Notes: generated by a model not told the origin, from the letters alone. Shown: positions 53,381-62,290, counted from the first letter of the stretch. The stretch: 64,000 nt of DNA from Lentisphaerae bacterium GWF2_49_21 (GCA_001804805.1 MHBH01000071.1:54184-118183), one strand, 5' to 3'. Numbers and translations are program-made.

Positions 53381-53410
53381 TACGCTCCCCCAGTTTCCAG
53401 TATTTAGTTT

Positions 53411-55912
53411 TTATTTCTTCATAGTCTTGATCATCAGGTCATACCCCGTCGCATCATATTCCAGGCCTTTGAGCGGCGATATGCAGATGTCGATGAGCGA
53501 GCCTTCCTTGACTTCGGTCTCGGCCAGGACATCAATCTTCTCCGGATTGCCATTGCCGCCTACAATTTTCTTGAATATTTCTTTACCGTCGTTGAGGATT
53601 ATCAACTCAATCCCGTCACCTTCCTTGCCCCGGTTGCATGTCCCTGAAATAACGACTTTTCCCTCGTAGCCGCTCTTCCAGCGCCTTACCGCCCACACGT
53701 TCTTCTCCGGGTGCCCGCCGTCTCCTCCCAGCTTGAGATATTTATGCGGACCGCCCCAGTTTTCACCCCACATAGTCTCTACGACGTTCATCTCCTTGAA
53801 CTCGGAGAGCTTGCCGTCCTTAATTTCAAAATATCCATAATACCAGTTGTTCAGCCCCTGCGTCTTGCCGTAGTCGTCGAGTGTCGACGCTATGATCTTC
53901 TCTTCCGGTTCGATCTCCTTCACACCTTGTATCTCACCCTTGAGATAAATCACGTCGCCTGTCAGATCGAAGACAATTTTGCCGGCTTCAGGATTAACCT
54001 TTTTCTCCTCTCCAACCATGTTTACGACAGTTACCGGATTCAAGGTCGCGACCTCTATCTTGCTCGGGAAGGTCGCCCAGCAGACGCGGACATCCTCGCT
54101 TTTCTCGTTTTTGAATTTCATCACGTAGGCACGGGTGTATTTGCTGGAAGCCTCGCGTTCTGCGAATTTCGCACCGTCAAGCTGGCGGATCAGCGTCGCA
54201 TAGGTGACGTACGCCGGGCAGACCGCGAACCTTCCCATCTTGTCGTTGGCGCCCCGGAGCAACCCCATGCTCACGAAATTCATATGGTCGGAAGCCAGAT
54301 ACCAGTATATCTTGCTGACGTTCTGTGAGAGCAGAAGCGTATATTGCCTGGGAAGATAGACTGCTCCCAGCTGCCGTCCCATCTCAAACATCTTCCTCTC
54401 CTTCTCCCAGTCGAATTCAACCTGCCCATGTCTTCCGGTCTCGGTGACCCATATTTCCTTTTCCTTGCCGCCGTTGTATTTTTTCATCAGCTCGCGGAGT
54501 TCGGCGACCTCCTTGTCGACGCCTTCGGGCTTTCCCCTGTATGGATGTATGACAACGGCGTCCATATAGTCCAGGCCCCCGAGTTTGAAAATGCCCTCGA
54601 TGTATGGCATGGGGATCAGCACGCATGCGCAGCCCAGGACTTTTACATCAGGGCGTACGGCTTTTATTTTCTCGTAGGCCACTTTGAGCATTCCTGTATA
54701 TGTCGTGTAGCGGTTTTTCTCATTCTGCTTGGCAACGGGAGGCGCCCAGGTGCCGTTGTATTCGTTCCAGATCTCGAGCCATTTGATCTGCTTGCCGTAT
54801 TCCTTCAGTATCGCCTGTCCGTAGTTTCCATAGCCGGCGAAGCCTTCCGGGGTGCTCGGTCCATCCTTGTGATCGTAGAGTTTGTTGCCAAATGTCATAG
54901 CTATCAGCGGATCGATCCCGGCCTTTTCACAGGCTTCCATGTAACGCCCGGATTTTTCCGGAAAGACATATTCGCCTTTCTTCTCTTCAACCTGCCCCCA
55001 GTAATGCTCGTCGCGGATAGACACGATGCCTGCCTTCACCAGAAGCGGCAGGATGTCGACATCCATACCCTGCGCGAAATGGGTCATGGCACCCCATTGC
55101 GCATATGCCGAATCCTTCACCTTGTATGGCGGAATTACGCAGTAACTCGTCCATTTCTCGCTAATCGCCCTTCCATCCTTCTGCGCCTCAATGCGCATCA
55201 GGAAATATCCGTTCTTCTTCGGCGGCCGGATCGACGCTACGCAGTCCCCCGGGACCGCTGATCCCCTGCCAACCTCGTTGTGTCCAATATCCCAGACGGT
55301 CCACTGGACGGAATCGCCCCTTGTCTCGATGTTGAGCGATGGCGTTTCGGTCGTCAGGAAGATGTTACCGAGCTCAGTCTGCTCAATTCCGAGATCCTGT
55401 ATTATCCTGACCGGATTGAGTTCCGCCGATATGTCGTCGATGAGCACGGTCCCGTCCTGCCCGAGCATGAAAGTAACTTTCACTGCTGGAGGATTCCATT
55501 TCTTCCCGTCCGCCTTTCCCTTGACCGGTTCCTGCTCGAACTTTGTTATTGAGAGCTTCTGCCATTCGCCGTTCGGCTCCACCTGCAGCCTGTGCATGAA
55601 ATCCTGTCCGTCCGAGTCCTGTAAGCTGACGGCGATCATCTTCACGTCGCTTGTCCTGATCCAGAAGGAGAATTCCGTAAAATCGTTTTTCAGTTTTGGA
55701 AGCTGTTTTGATGCAAACACGGGTTTCTTGTCCGGCCCTTTTGCGAACTTCGCACATGAACCGCCGTTCCGTCCCTCCTTGACGATGACGAAGGTCGCTG
55801 GAAATCCGTCACCGTCATTCTCAAAATCTCCGATCTTCAATGGAGCGGCCGATGCGGTCATGCAGGAAAGTGAGAATACAAGAACGAATGCACGGATCAA
55901 TTTATTTGTCAT
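53411..55912 (-). CDS. Secreted glycosidase-like protein, GH39/GH5-type barrel
   Basis: An 833-residue exported protein. Signal peptide 1-22 (MTASAA). Residues about 25-180 form a carbohydrate-binding sandwich, and a TIM-barrel follows. A probable acid/base is in LEIWNEYNG near residue 382 and a probable nucleophile in WVTETGRHG near 489, the layout of clan GH-A retaining enzymes such as GH39 or GH5. Additional beta domains follow (about 640-830). The start at 55912 is favoured by GAGG spacing, but ATGs at 55918 and 55924 are alternatives. Confidence 0.8.
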   Translation of the reverse strand: MTNKLIRAFVLVFSLSCMTASAAPLKIGDFENDGDGFPATFVIVKEGRNGGSCAKFAKGPDKKPVFASKQLPKLKNDFTEFSFWIRTSDVKMIAVSLQDSDGQDFMHRLQVEPNGEWQKLSITKFEQEPVKGKADGKKWNPPAVKVTFMLGQDGTVLIDDISAELNPVRIIQDLGIEQTELGNIFLTTETPSLNIETRGDSVQWTVWDIGHNEVGRGSAVPGDCVASIRPPKKNGYFLMRIEAQKDGRAISEKWTSYCVIPPYKVKDSAYAQWGAMTHFAQGMDVDILPLLVKAGIVSIRDEHYWGQVEEKKGEYVFPEKSGRYMEACEKAGIDPLIAMTFGNKLYDHKDGPSTPEGFAGYGNYGQAILKEYGKQIKWLEIWNEYNGTWAPPVAKQNEKNRYTTYTGMLKVAYEKIKAVRPDVKVLGCACVLIPMPYIEGIFKLGGLDYMDAVVIHPYRGKPEGVDKEVAELRELMKKYNGGKEKEIWVTETGRHGQVEFDWEKERKMFEMGRQLGAVYLPRQYTLLLSQNVSKIYWYLASDHMNFVSMGLLRGANDKMGRFAVCPAYVTYATLIRQLDGAKFAEREASSKYTRAYVMKFKNEKSEDVRVCWATFPSKIEVATLNPVTVVNMVGEEKKVNPEAGKIVFDLTGDVIYLKGEIQGVKEIEPEEKIIASTLDDYGKTQGLNNWYYGYFEIKDGKLSEFKEMNVVETMWGENWGGPHKYLKLGGDGGHPEKNVWAVRRWKSGYEGKVVISGTCNRGKEGDGIELIILNDGKEIFKKIVGGNGNPEKIDVLAETEVKEGSLIDICISPLKGLEYDATGYDLMIKTMKK

Positions 55913-55969
55913 AATCATCCTCATGCCTATGTGTTTGAAAATATCCTTGCTTGAATCCCTGATGTATTG

Positions 55970-57976
55970 TCAGGGATACGGCGTCAGGTTCTTCCCTATG
56001 CATAAATACCTGCCGGTTTCGTTTGTCATTCCGGAATAATAATCGAGAAGATCGTTCTTGTTCATAGGTTCCGAGTGCCCGTCCCAGAATAGGAAGTTGG
56101 CCGCATTGTTATGCCTTAGGTGTATCTGGCGGCAGTTCGTGCCTCCGGCAATTGAGGTGAGTGAAAAATATTCCGCCTGATCGGGTGGCCATCCGGGATA
56201 AGGCCTGACGGAATCGCCAAGCATGATTGACTCCGAAGGCATTTGCGCCCTCTCCATGCATGCATACTTGATCATCCCGAAGGAACTGGTGGGATTGCGG
56301 TAGAATTCAAAGTATGGGACCGTTTTTTTCCAGGGAGGCATTGGAGGATTGCTTCCGCCTGTCAGCGGCAGCGTTTTAAGTGATTTGGTGTTGAATCCGA
56401 ATGTCTTCTCATACTGGTTCGAGCCCTTTGTGAAAAATGTGTTTGGGAACCATGAAGGGCAGAGCAGGGCGTCGGAGTTCAAGTAGACTGGAATCTCATA
56501 GGGTTCGACTCCGTTGGCTGAGTTCCCTGTCGGATCTCCGCCGGTAAGGCCGGTATACCAGTTCATGCCCGCATTGTTCCATCTTGTTCCCGTGCAGATC
56601 CAGCCGTTGGAATCGGAGGAGTATGAGGCTTCGGCGAGGTGGACTTGCTTCTGGTTGCTTACGCATAGGATAGACCACGCCTTATCCTTCGCCATCTGGA
56701 GCGATGGAAGAAGCAGCGCGGCCAGTATTGCGATGATCGCAATTACGACCAGGAGCTCTATGAGAGTGAATCTTGCTGGACTTTGGGACATGATGAGCGA
56801 TTTGATCTTTTCCTTTTTCATCATGACCCTGTCATGCTGATCGACCTGGATAAGTTCGGGGATCAGGATTATCTTCTGCGGTTCGGCTGGCAGAACCCCT
56901 AGCGCCCTCTCAAAGAGAAGTTCAGCCATCTTGAAACCTGATTCGGGAAGCAGCTTGTCCACGGTGGCCACCGGCTTCACCTCTTCAAACCTGTAGTCAG
57001 GAATCTCATCATAATAATTGTCATATCCGGCGAGGACTATGTCCCTGTTCGGTTCCTTCCCCAGCAGCCTGCACGCCATTGAATATATTGGAAGTTCACT
57101 GTCAGATGAAACCAGCAGCGCGTCAGGTGCGTCAGGCCCGAGGAGCAGCGGAGCGATGCATCCGGCCGCAAAGCTGGCCCTGTCCTTGAACTTTTCAGCT
57201 TCGGAGATGTGTGAGGATTCGGGGAATGTCTTCTCGATATGGAGAGGCATATGTTCAAGTCCGGCTTCGGTGACAGCTCTTTTCAGGCCTTCAACCTTCT
57301 CCAGTGTCCAATAGGCGTTCTCATACCTCTCCGGAACAGTCATGACCAGCCTTCTCCTTCCGAGGCCGATCAGGAATCTTGCAAGATCATAAACGCCTTT
57401 CGCATGATCTGGAGTCACGCGGTCGAACTCCTGCACCTCCGGGAAGTTTCCGTAGAAGACGGTCGGGATTCCAGAGTTCTTTAATTTCATCAGCACCTCG
57501 CGTGATGGCGGGATTCCCGGTATTTCCGAGAAAAGAAATCCAGCTGGCTTCTTGAGGAGATATCTGTCTATCTCCCTTTCAAGGTCCTCCCTGCTTGTTA
57601 TCAGCGAACTGTATCCTTTGTCCTGGATGACTCCGAGCATGGAGATATATGAGTAGTAGGCCCATCCCGATCTTCTTGAATGGTGGGGCATGTCCTCCGG
57701 ATTCCTGGAATTCACGATGATGACGGTTTTTTTCAGCTCTGGTTCTGCGAGTCCGGCCTTACCTTCTACGACGATCCTTATCCTCGGGCTTTTCTTCCTG
57801 ATGAAATTCTCCTTTTCGAGATCCAATATTGCACGCTGGACGGAACCTGTGCTGGAGGCGAGTTTTCTGCTGATGTCTCTTACAGGCGGGAACTGGCTTC
57901 CCGAGGCGATCGTACCATCCTCGATCCACCTGCGGAGCGTCTGATAAGTCCTTTCCTTCTGGAAATAAGCACCCAT
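55970..57976 (-). CDS. GntR/LacI-type regulator fused to a prepilin
   Basis: A 668-residue single reading frame. Residues 1-70 are a GntR winged helix ([20 protein letters not shown]). Residues about 80-380 are a LacI-type sugar-sensing domain ([27 protein letters not shown]) with a usual C-terminal ending. A prepilin follows ([21 protein letters not shown] is residue 403), then a pseudopilin head with [18 protein letters not shown]. Two ATGs at residues 385-386 (56824, 56821) with AGGG upstream could start a separate 284-residue prepilin with an ordinary 18-residue leader. So this is either a true fusion, or a regulator gene with an internal second start. Confidence 0.85.
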   Translation of the reverse strand: MGAYFQKERTYQTLRRWIEDGTIASGSQFPPVRDISRKLASSTGSVQRAILDLEKENFIRKKSPRIRIVVEGKAGLAEPELKKTVIIVNSRNPEDMPHHSRRSGWAYYSYISMLGVIQDKGYSSLITSREDLEREIDRYLLKKPAGFLFSEIPGIPPSREVLMKLKNSGIPTVFYGNFPEVQEFDRVTPDHAKGVYDLARFLIGLGRRRLVMTVPERYENAYWTLEKVEGLKRAVTEAGLEHMPLHIEKTFPESSHISEAEKFKDRASFAAGCIAPLLLGPDAPDALLVSSDSELPIYSMACRLLGKEPNRDIVLAGYDNYYDEIPDYRFEEVKPVATVDKLLPESGFKMAELLFERALGVLPAEPQKIILIPELIQVDQHDRVMMKKEKIKSLIMSQSPARFTLIELLVVIAIIAILAALLLPSLQMAKDKAWSILCVSNQKQVHLAEASYSSDSNGWICTGTRWNNAGMNWYTGLTGGDPTGNSANGVEPYEIPVYLNSDALLCPSWFPNTFFTKGSNQYEKTFGFNTKSLKTLPLTGGSNPPMPPWKKTVPYFEFYRNPTSSFGMIKYACMERAQMPSESIMLGDSVRPYPGWPPDQAEYFSLTSIAGGTNCRQIHLRHNNAANFLFWDGHSEPMNKNDLLDYYSGMTNETGRYLCIGKNLTPYP

Positions 57977-58040
57977 AACTCTCCTCGTTTATATATATGT
58001 TAATCCATTTGAAAGTAGATGTCAAGCATTATTATTAGAA

Positions 58041-58145
58041 TATGTGCAAATATGTGCCATATTGTAACCACATGATAATAAGTGTAATAAGTAAATTAGA
58101 ATGGATATTAAATAAAAGTTTAATATATTACGTGCCGTTATGTGC
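58041..58145. promoter_or_regulatory. Three TATGTGC repeats upstream of the regulator gene
   Basis: TATGTGC occurs at 58041, 58051 and 58139, the first two exactly one helical turn apart, within a very AT-rich upstream region. They are candidates for binding by the GntR/LacI-type regulator itself or another factor. The rest of 57977-58237 shows nothing else recognisable. Confidence 0.35.
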
Positions 58146-58237
58146 CAAAGCTTTTATTCTTTTAATTAGTTATCCTCTTGCCACTTGACTTGTACGTTGT
58201 AAGTTAGCCGGAAGAAATATTTGAAAGGAGATCGCAT

Positions 58238-58498
58238 ATGCCTGAATTTGTACATAAGCACGGATGTAAAAACGCTGCGGAAGCCAAAAAGCTCGTGGAG
58301 GAGGCCCTCAAAAAATCAGGCTATTCCGAATACATCGAATGGAAGGGCGATTCTTTTGCCTCGACAGAAGGCGTCAAAATGCTGCTCGAACTTGAAGGGC
58401 ATATCACAAAAACTGACTTCATCGTCGAAAAGAGCGGTGGAGCATTTGGAGACACCGCCCTCGATGAATGCAAGAAGATCGCAGCGTCATTCAAGTAG
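58238..58498 (+). CDS. Small protein, possibly PHA-system-like
   Basis: An 86-residue soluble alpha/beta protein (PEFVHKHGCKNAAEAKKLVE, EWKGDSFASTEGVKMLLELE, EKSGGAFGDTALDECKKIAA). The helix-strand pattern resembles the small polyhydroxyalkanoic-acid system proteins, a tentative match by eye. AAAGGAG precedes the ATG. It stands alone, followed by repeat-rich DNA. Confidence 0.7.
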   Translation: MPEFVHKHGCKNAAEAKKLVEEALKKSGYSEYIEWKGDSFASTEGVKMLLELEGHITKTDFIVEKSGGAFGDTALDECKKIAASFK

Positions 58499-58506
58499 CG
58501 GCTTCT

Positions 58507-58550
58507 TGATAAATTCCAAGTTCCAGGCTCCAAAATCCAAACAAGCTCCC
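58507..58550. repeat. Heptad array, ATTCCAA class
   Basis: Units of 7 bases such as AATTCCA, AGTTCCA, GGCTCCA, AAATCCA follow the stop of the small protein gene. The same class occurs at 62100-62140 and, in a short form, near 37340. Confidence 0.6.
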
Positions 58551-58580
58551 AATTCCAGGCAATTATCAAGCGGGCCAGAT

Positions 58581-58642
58581 ATCTCAAACAGCTGGAATTA
58601 ACTGCATTTTCCGGTTTGCTTCCGTATAAGTTTGTAGTCAAG
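58581..58642. repeat. 62-bp dispersed repeat, copy 1
   Basis: Matches 62132-62193 at 59 of 62 bases in the same orientation and ends in GTAGTCAAG. Here it runs directly into an inverted GGAGCGCTGGC REP (58645-58655), as if the middle of a composite element had been deleted. Confidence 0.8.
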
Positions 58643-58683
58643 ATGCCAGCGCTCCTTTAAAATCCCACTTCAAGTTTTGACAA

Positions 58684-58720
58684 CTGACCTCTGACCTCTG
58701 ACACCTGATTACTGATTACT
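58684..58720. repeat. Heptad array, CTGACCT/CTGATTA class
   Basis: Five 7-base units: CTGACCT twice, CTGACAC, CTGATTA twice. It abuts the stop of a decayed coding fragment. Similar CTGACAC heptads occur at 60081-60110 and 61045-61071. Confidence 0.65.
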
Positions 58721-58850
58721 ATCTCCCCATGAACTTCACATATTCCACATGCGTACAGCCGGGATGGAATTTCATTTTTTTCAGAATGAGCTCGATTGCA
58801 GGATTCTTCGTGTAGCCATAAATGTGGCTTTTAGTATTTTCATAGATTGA
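58719..58850 (-). pseudogene. C-terminal remnant of an unidentified gene
   Basis: Read on the minus strand this stretch encodes about 43 codons of protein-like sequence (YENTKSHIYGYTKNPAIELI, KKMKFHPGCTHVEYVKFMGR) ending at a TAG at 58719, with no start codon or upstream coding region. It looks like the tail of a gene lost by deletion between heptad arrays. Parent family not recognised. Confidence 0.45.
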
Positions 58851-58863
58851 TGCTCGAAATTAG

Positions 58864-58957
58864 TTTTAAGTTCCAGGTGTTAAGTTTTAAGCAAGAAACA
58901 ATAATATCAGAAATAGTAAATTCTTCACTTAACACTTAAAACCTAACACTTAAAACT
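58864..58957. repeat. Inverted heptad arrays, TTTTAAG class
   Basis: TTTTAAG, TTCCAGG, TGTTAAG, TTTTAAG (58864-58891) faces CTTAACA, CTTAAAA, CCTAACA, CTTAAAA (58928-58955). They form inverted arms with a short AT-rich centre. The rest of 58958-59111 holds only AT-rich DNA with no recognisable feature. Confidence 0.65.
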
Positions 58958-59111
58958 ATGCCATATGCTGACGACAGACGACTGCAATAAATACTTGATA
59001 CTTGAGAGTGGCAAGGAAGATTTGAAGAAATGTTTTTATTGAAAAGATGGGATTCCAGTAATATCTTCCACGGATAAAATGTCAGAACATCAGTACAGAA
59101 AGAGGACAGAC

Positions 59112-59993
59112 ATGAAAGTCAATTTGACAGATCCATACAAGGGGACATCGGGATTCCAGCATAAAGGAAACATCCACACGCATACGTTGAAGAGCCACTG
59201 CGGGAAAATTGCCTTGGAAGACGTGGTCAAGGTCTTTGAAGAAAGGGATTATGCGTTTATCGCTATCACCGACCATTGCGTCATAGCCGACATCCCGTCG
59301 AAATGTTCTCGAAAACTCGCAGTCCTGCCCGGGATAGAGATCGACCTGCAGGGCAGATCTCATTTCGGCGTAGTACATACGGACGCTTCTGCAATATTCT
59401 ATGATCCCAATGCAACTCAGCAGGAGATGATAGACAGGAACATTGCAGCCGGGGCCCTGGTCACTCTCCATCACCCCGACTGGCAGCTTCGCGAGCACTA
59501 CACCGTCGATGAACTCATGAAACTGGAGAACTACGACGGCATCGAAATATACAATACCGTAATTGAGTTCCTGGAAGGTTCCCCGCTTTCGACAGCAAAA
59601 TGGGATCGCCTGCTCGCATCGGGACGGCGCATCCTCGGATTCGCCAACCAGGATTTCCACGACTACAAGCACGCACTGGACTGCTGCAACATCCTCTGTG
59701 GATCCGACAAGCAGCCCGCAAGCATCCTGAAAGCCCTGAAAGAAGGGCGTTTCTACTGCTATTATGGCGTGAATATCAAATCCATGGGAAGGGAGGGGGA
59801 TACGATTTCCGTTGAGGCCGACAACGCCAGATTGATACGTTTCATCGGAATGGGAGGAAAAGTGCTCAAGAAAGTAAAGGCTAACTCCGCCCAGTTCACT
59901 TTCACAAAAGGCGGCGAATGCTCCTATGTACGCATCGAATGCCTAGGTGAAGGCGAGGAAATTTCATTCTCCCAGCCCTTCTTCCGGGAATGA
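59112..59993 (+). CDS. PHP-domain phosphoesterase
   Basis: A 293-residue protein with the PHP metal-binding motifs NIHTHT, AITDHCV, GIEID, TLHHPDW and the C-terminal NQDFHDY, which hold a di- or trinuclear metal centre. PHP proteins hydrolyse phosphoesters such as histidinol phosphate or nucleotide products. The exact substrate is unknown. The start at 59112 is chosen with AGAGGA upstream; an ATG at 59079 would add 11 residues. It appears monocistronic. Confidence 0.85.
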   Translation: MKVNLTDPYKGTSGFQHKGNIHTHTLKSHCGKIALEDVVKVFEERDYAFIAITDHCVIADIPSKCSRKLAVLPGIEIDLQGRSHFGVVHTDASAIFYDPNATQQEMIDRNIAAGALVTLHHPDWQLREHYTVDELMKLENYDGIEIYNTVIEFLEGSPLSTAKWDRLLASGRRILGFANQDFHDYKHALDCCNILCGSDKQPASILKALKEGRFYCYYGVNIKSMGREGDTISVEADNARLIRFIGMGGKVLKKVKANSAQFTFTKGGECSYVRIECLGEGEEISFSQPFFRE

Positions 59994-60080
59994 ACATTTT
60001 CATTGTAGTCGGTCCCAATTCGATATTCGAAGTTCAGAGTTTTTGCCGACAGGATGCTGGTAATCCGCTGTAGCGTAACT

Positions 60081-60115
60081 GTCAGGCCCGACACCTGACA
60101 CCCGACACCTGATTG
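60081..60115. repeat. Heptad array, CTGACAC/CCGACAC class
   Basis: Successive 7-base units GTCAGGC, CCGACAC, CTGACAC, CCGACAC, CTGATTG between the PHP and yceH genes. Just upstream (about 60016-60042) are heptads CAATTCG, ATATTCG, AAGTTCA. Confidence 0.6.
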
Positions 60116-60139
60116 CCGCCGTCCGCAGCTCCCGATGCA

Positions 60140-60171
60140 CACTCTAGAACTTCCGAACTCTCGAACTTCAC
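60140..60171. repeat. Octad array overlapping the yceH stop
   Basis: Four units of period 8 (CACTCTAG, AACTTCCG, AACTCTCG, AACTTCAC). The minus-strand stop codon of yceH lies inside the last unit. Same family as 43877-43978 and 46069-46108. Confidence 0.6.
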
Positions 60172-60845
60172 TCCATCATCTTCTTCAATTCATCGACTTT
60201 TGTCTTGAGCGAATTCATGTCCTCCCGGAGCTTGGTTATTTCCGTTTCAAGCTTGTCCATCCGTTCGTTCTCAGCCTGCACGATCATGCGCGCCTTCTCA
60301 GGAGCCGGACCGCTTGCAGCTGGCACTGCAGTTTCATCCAACTTGACTTCGCCGGAAAGCAGATGCGCATACCGCGATTCCTTGCGCCCGGGCTGGCGCG
60401 GCAGAAGGACCACCAGCGGTTCGGGCTGACGTGTCATGAGGGCGTTCATGATCTTTTCCACCGTCTCGATGCTCTCGAACGGCGTCATGCGCGATGCGCG
60501 CCCGCGGAGTTCGCCAGGTGTCTGCGGACCTCGCACAAGTAGCTCGCAGAGCAGGGCGAGCGCCTGCATATCGAGACTGAGCGTACGGTCTGCATCATGG
60601 CTGTATTTCATCACGCGGCTTCCGGCCTGGTTGACCATCTGCGACAGATTCTTGTCACGGAGGCTGTCGGCCGCCCTGACTACGGACTCCTCCTGCAGTT
60701 CCATCACCGGGTCGCGGTTGGATTTCTGGTTGCATGCGAGTGTGAGGGAGTTGAGGGAAAGCGGATATACGTCTGGAGTGGTGAACTGCTTTTCGATCAG
60801 GCATCCCAGGACACGTGCTTCAACCGCAGTAAGTGTGTATGGCAT
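60168..60845 (-). CDS. yceH: YceH-family (DUF480) protein
   Basis: A 225-residue protein with the DUF480 signature (LTAVEARVLGCLIEKQFTTP, YPLSLNSLTLACNQKSNRDP), which folds as paired winged helices. A coiled-coil C-terminus (LETEITKLREDMNSLKTKVD) suggests dimerisation. Function in bacteria is poorly known. AAAGGAG precedes the ATG. The stop codon lies in an octad repeat. Confidence 0.92.
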   Translation of the reverse strand: MPYTLTAVEARVLGCLIEKQFTTPDVYPLSLNSLTLACNQKSNRDPVMELQEESVVRAADSLRDKNLSQMVNQAGSRVMKYSHDADRTLSLDMQALALLCELLVRGPQTPGELRGRASRMTPFESIETVEKIMNALMTRQPEPLVVLLPRQPGRKESRYAHLLSGEVKLDETAVPAASGPAPEKARMIVQAENERMDKLETEITKLREDMNSLKTKVDELKKMME

Positions 60846-60907
60846 TTGCAGGCTCCTTTTGCTTTAGTGTGTAATTTAGCCCTATGAATCCTTGATTCAA
60901 TTGTTTG

Positions 60908-61034
60908 CCCACAGATGACACAGATAAGATGTTTTCTAACGCAGAGGCGCAAAGCTATAAAATAGAAATGGATCATGAAATATCCCTTCTCTCAGCCCAT
61001 ATTTTATCTGAACTAATCTGTGTAAATCTGTGGC
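60908..61034. repeat. CCACAGA-type inverted repeats between yceH and dus
   Basis: CCACAGATGACACAGATAAG (from 60909) faces ATCTGTGTAAATCTGTGG (ending near 61034). Between them lies GCAGAGGCGCAAAG, another common bacterial intergenic repeat phrase. Downstream, CTGACAC heptads reach the dus stop. Confidence 0.55.
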
Positions 61035-61073
61035 AGATTCTACTCTGACACCCGACCGACTGACACCCGACGA

Positions 61074-62039
61074 CTATTTCTCTCCAATCTCCTGCTCAAA
61101 GCTCCATCCCACGGCATCGTAGTACTGCCCGAGGTTCCGGCTTTTCTGGATGCGTCTTTGGACACGGCGGGGATCTGCGAAGGATCTTGAAAGGTATTCC
61201 CACTGCTCGAACATCTTGTCCATCAGATGGCTCATGCCGCTCTGCCACTGGCGGTTCCCTTCGAAAAGCAGTTCGTGGAACTTGTGCAGCTGTTTCCGAC
61301 GGTCTTCAACTTTCGGAAACTCCGCACCCTTCAGCACCGCGGGAAGGAACGGACATGACAAGGCACCGCGTCCGATCATCCATCCGGCGGCACCACTGAA
61401 CTTGTTCTGAAGATCCCGGAATCCCTCGGTCGTGGTTATGTCGCCGTTGAATATGAAGGGGTGCCTGCAGATCGACATTGCGTGTTTGGCGCGCTCAAGA
61501 TCAATGGGGCCTTCATACATCTGTCCTGCGGTGCGCGGATGCAGGATCACTTCGCTGAGCGGATAACGGTTGAGCACTTCGAACACAGGAATGAACTCGT
61601 CCGGACTGATATATCCAAGTCGCAGCTTTACTGAGAGCTTTACCGGACATCCGTTGAGGACTTTTCCAAGGATGGCGTCGATCTTGTCGGGATGCGGCAT
61701 GAGTCCGGCGCCGCGTCCGCGGTCGGCGACGGTCGGGTAGGGGCATCCGAGATTCCAGTTCGCTTCATCGATTCCGAGTCCGTGCAATTCCTTCAGGGCC
61801 GCAGAGAAAGTCTCCGCGTGGCCGGTGAGGATCTGGGGAATGGTCCGGAGGCCTTTGTTGTTTTCCGGTGACAGCTGGCGCAGATCTCCGGCGCGCAGCG
61901 GTTTCCCCTGCCGCGGCTGGATGAAAGGCGCGACTGCGCGGTCAAAACCGCTGAAGCACTGCGCGAATGCCTGGCGGTACACGGCATCGGTGATGCCATG
62001 GATCGGCGCCAGACTAAGATTTATGGTCGATTGAGTCAT
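61074..62039 (-). CDS. Dus-family tRNA-dihydrouridine synthase
   Basis: A 321-residue FMN-dependent enzyme that reduces uridine in tRNA. The N-terminus SLAPIHGITDAVYRQAF holds the FMN-binding part, and NWNLGCPYPTVADRGRGAG contains the catalytic cysteine. VKLRLGYISPDEF and ILHPRTAGQMYEG follow, with the late IFNGDITT. The sub-type cannot be assigned. No strong ribosome site is seen near 62039, so the start is moderately certain. Confidence 0.88.
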   Translation of the reverse strand: MTQSTINLSLAPIHGITDAVYRQAFAQCFSGFDRAVAPFIQPRQGKPLRAGDLRQLSPENNKGLRTIPQILTGHAETFSAALKELHGLGIDEANWNLGCPYPTVADRGRGAGLMPHPDKIDAILGKVLNGCPVKLSVKLRLGYISPDEFIPVFEVLNRYPLSEVILHPRTAGQMYEGPIDLERAKHAMSICRHPFIFNGDITTTEGFRDLQNKFSGAAGWMIGRGALSCPFLPAVLKGAEFPKVEDRRKQLHKFHELLFEGNRQWQSGMSHLMDKMFEQWEYLSRSFADPRRVQRRIQKSRNLGQYYDAVGWSFEQEIGEK

Positions 62040-62057
62040 TCTTCTTAGTATCCTTAT

Positions 62058-62091
62058 AGTCGTCAGGCTTCAGTCGTTGGTCGTCAGCAGA
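62058..62091. repeat. Heptad array upstream of dus
   Basis: Units GTCGTCA, GGCTTCA, GTCGTTG, GTCGTCA, then GCAGACA, with the same seven-base rhythm as 62291-62374. Confidence 0.5.
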
Positions 62092-62131
62092 CATAAAATA
62101 GAAACTCGAAGTTCCAAATTCCAAACTCCAA

Positions 62132-62193
62132 ATCTCAAACAGCTGGAATTAACTGCATTTCCCGGTTTGGTACCGTATAAGTTTGTAGTCAAG
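62132..62193. repeat. 62-bp dispersed repeat, copy 2
   Basis: Same sequence as 58581-58642 with three differences. It continues into a GTAG REP (AGCTC-GCAA-GAGCT, 62185-62208), then CTGAGCTTGTCGAAG (62260-62274) and an inverted GGAGCGCTGGC REP (62278-62288), forming a composite of about 160 bases. Confidence 0.75.
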
Positions 62194-62290
62194 CTCGCAA
62201 GAGCTGTTTCTTGATTTCTGGCAATTATGCCCTTTATAAATTTGCCGGCAAGACCTGTGCTGAGCTTGTCGAAGTATGCCAGCGCTCCTT

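Noticed and set aside
53084..55261. Plus-strand open frames opposite the prepilin and glycosidase genes, including a 305-codon one at 54344
   Set aside because: The minus-strand genes have signal peptides, catalytic motifs and ribosome sites. The plus-strand frames lack any family feature.
58321..58641. Minus-strand open frame opposite the small protein gene, and a similar one at 62070-62303
   Set aside because: Their shared peptide comes only from the 62-bp repeat. The plus-strand gene at 58238 has a proper ribosome site.
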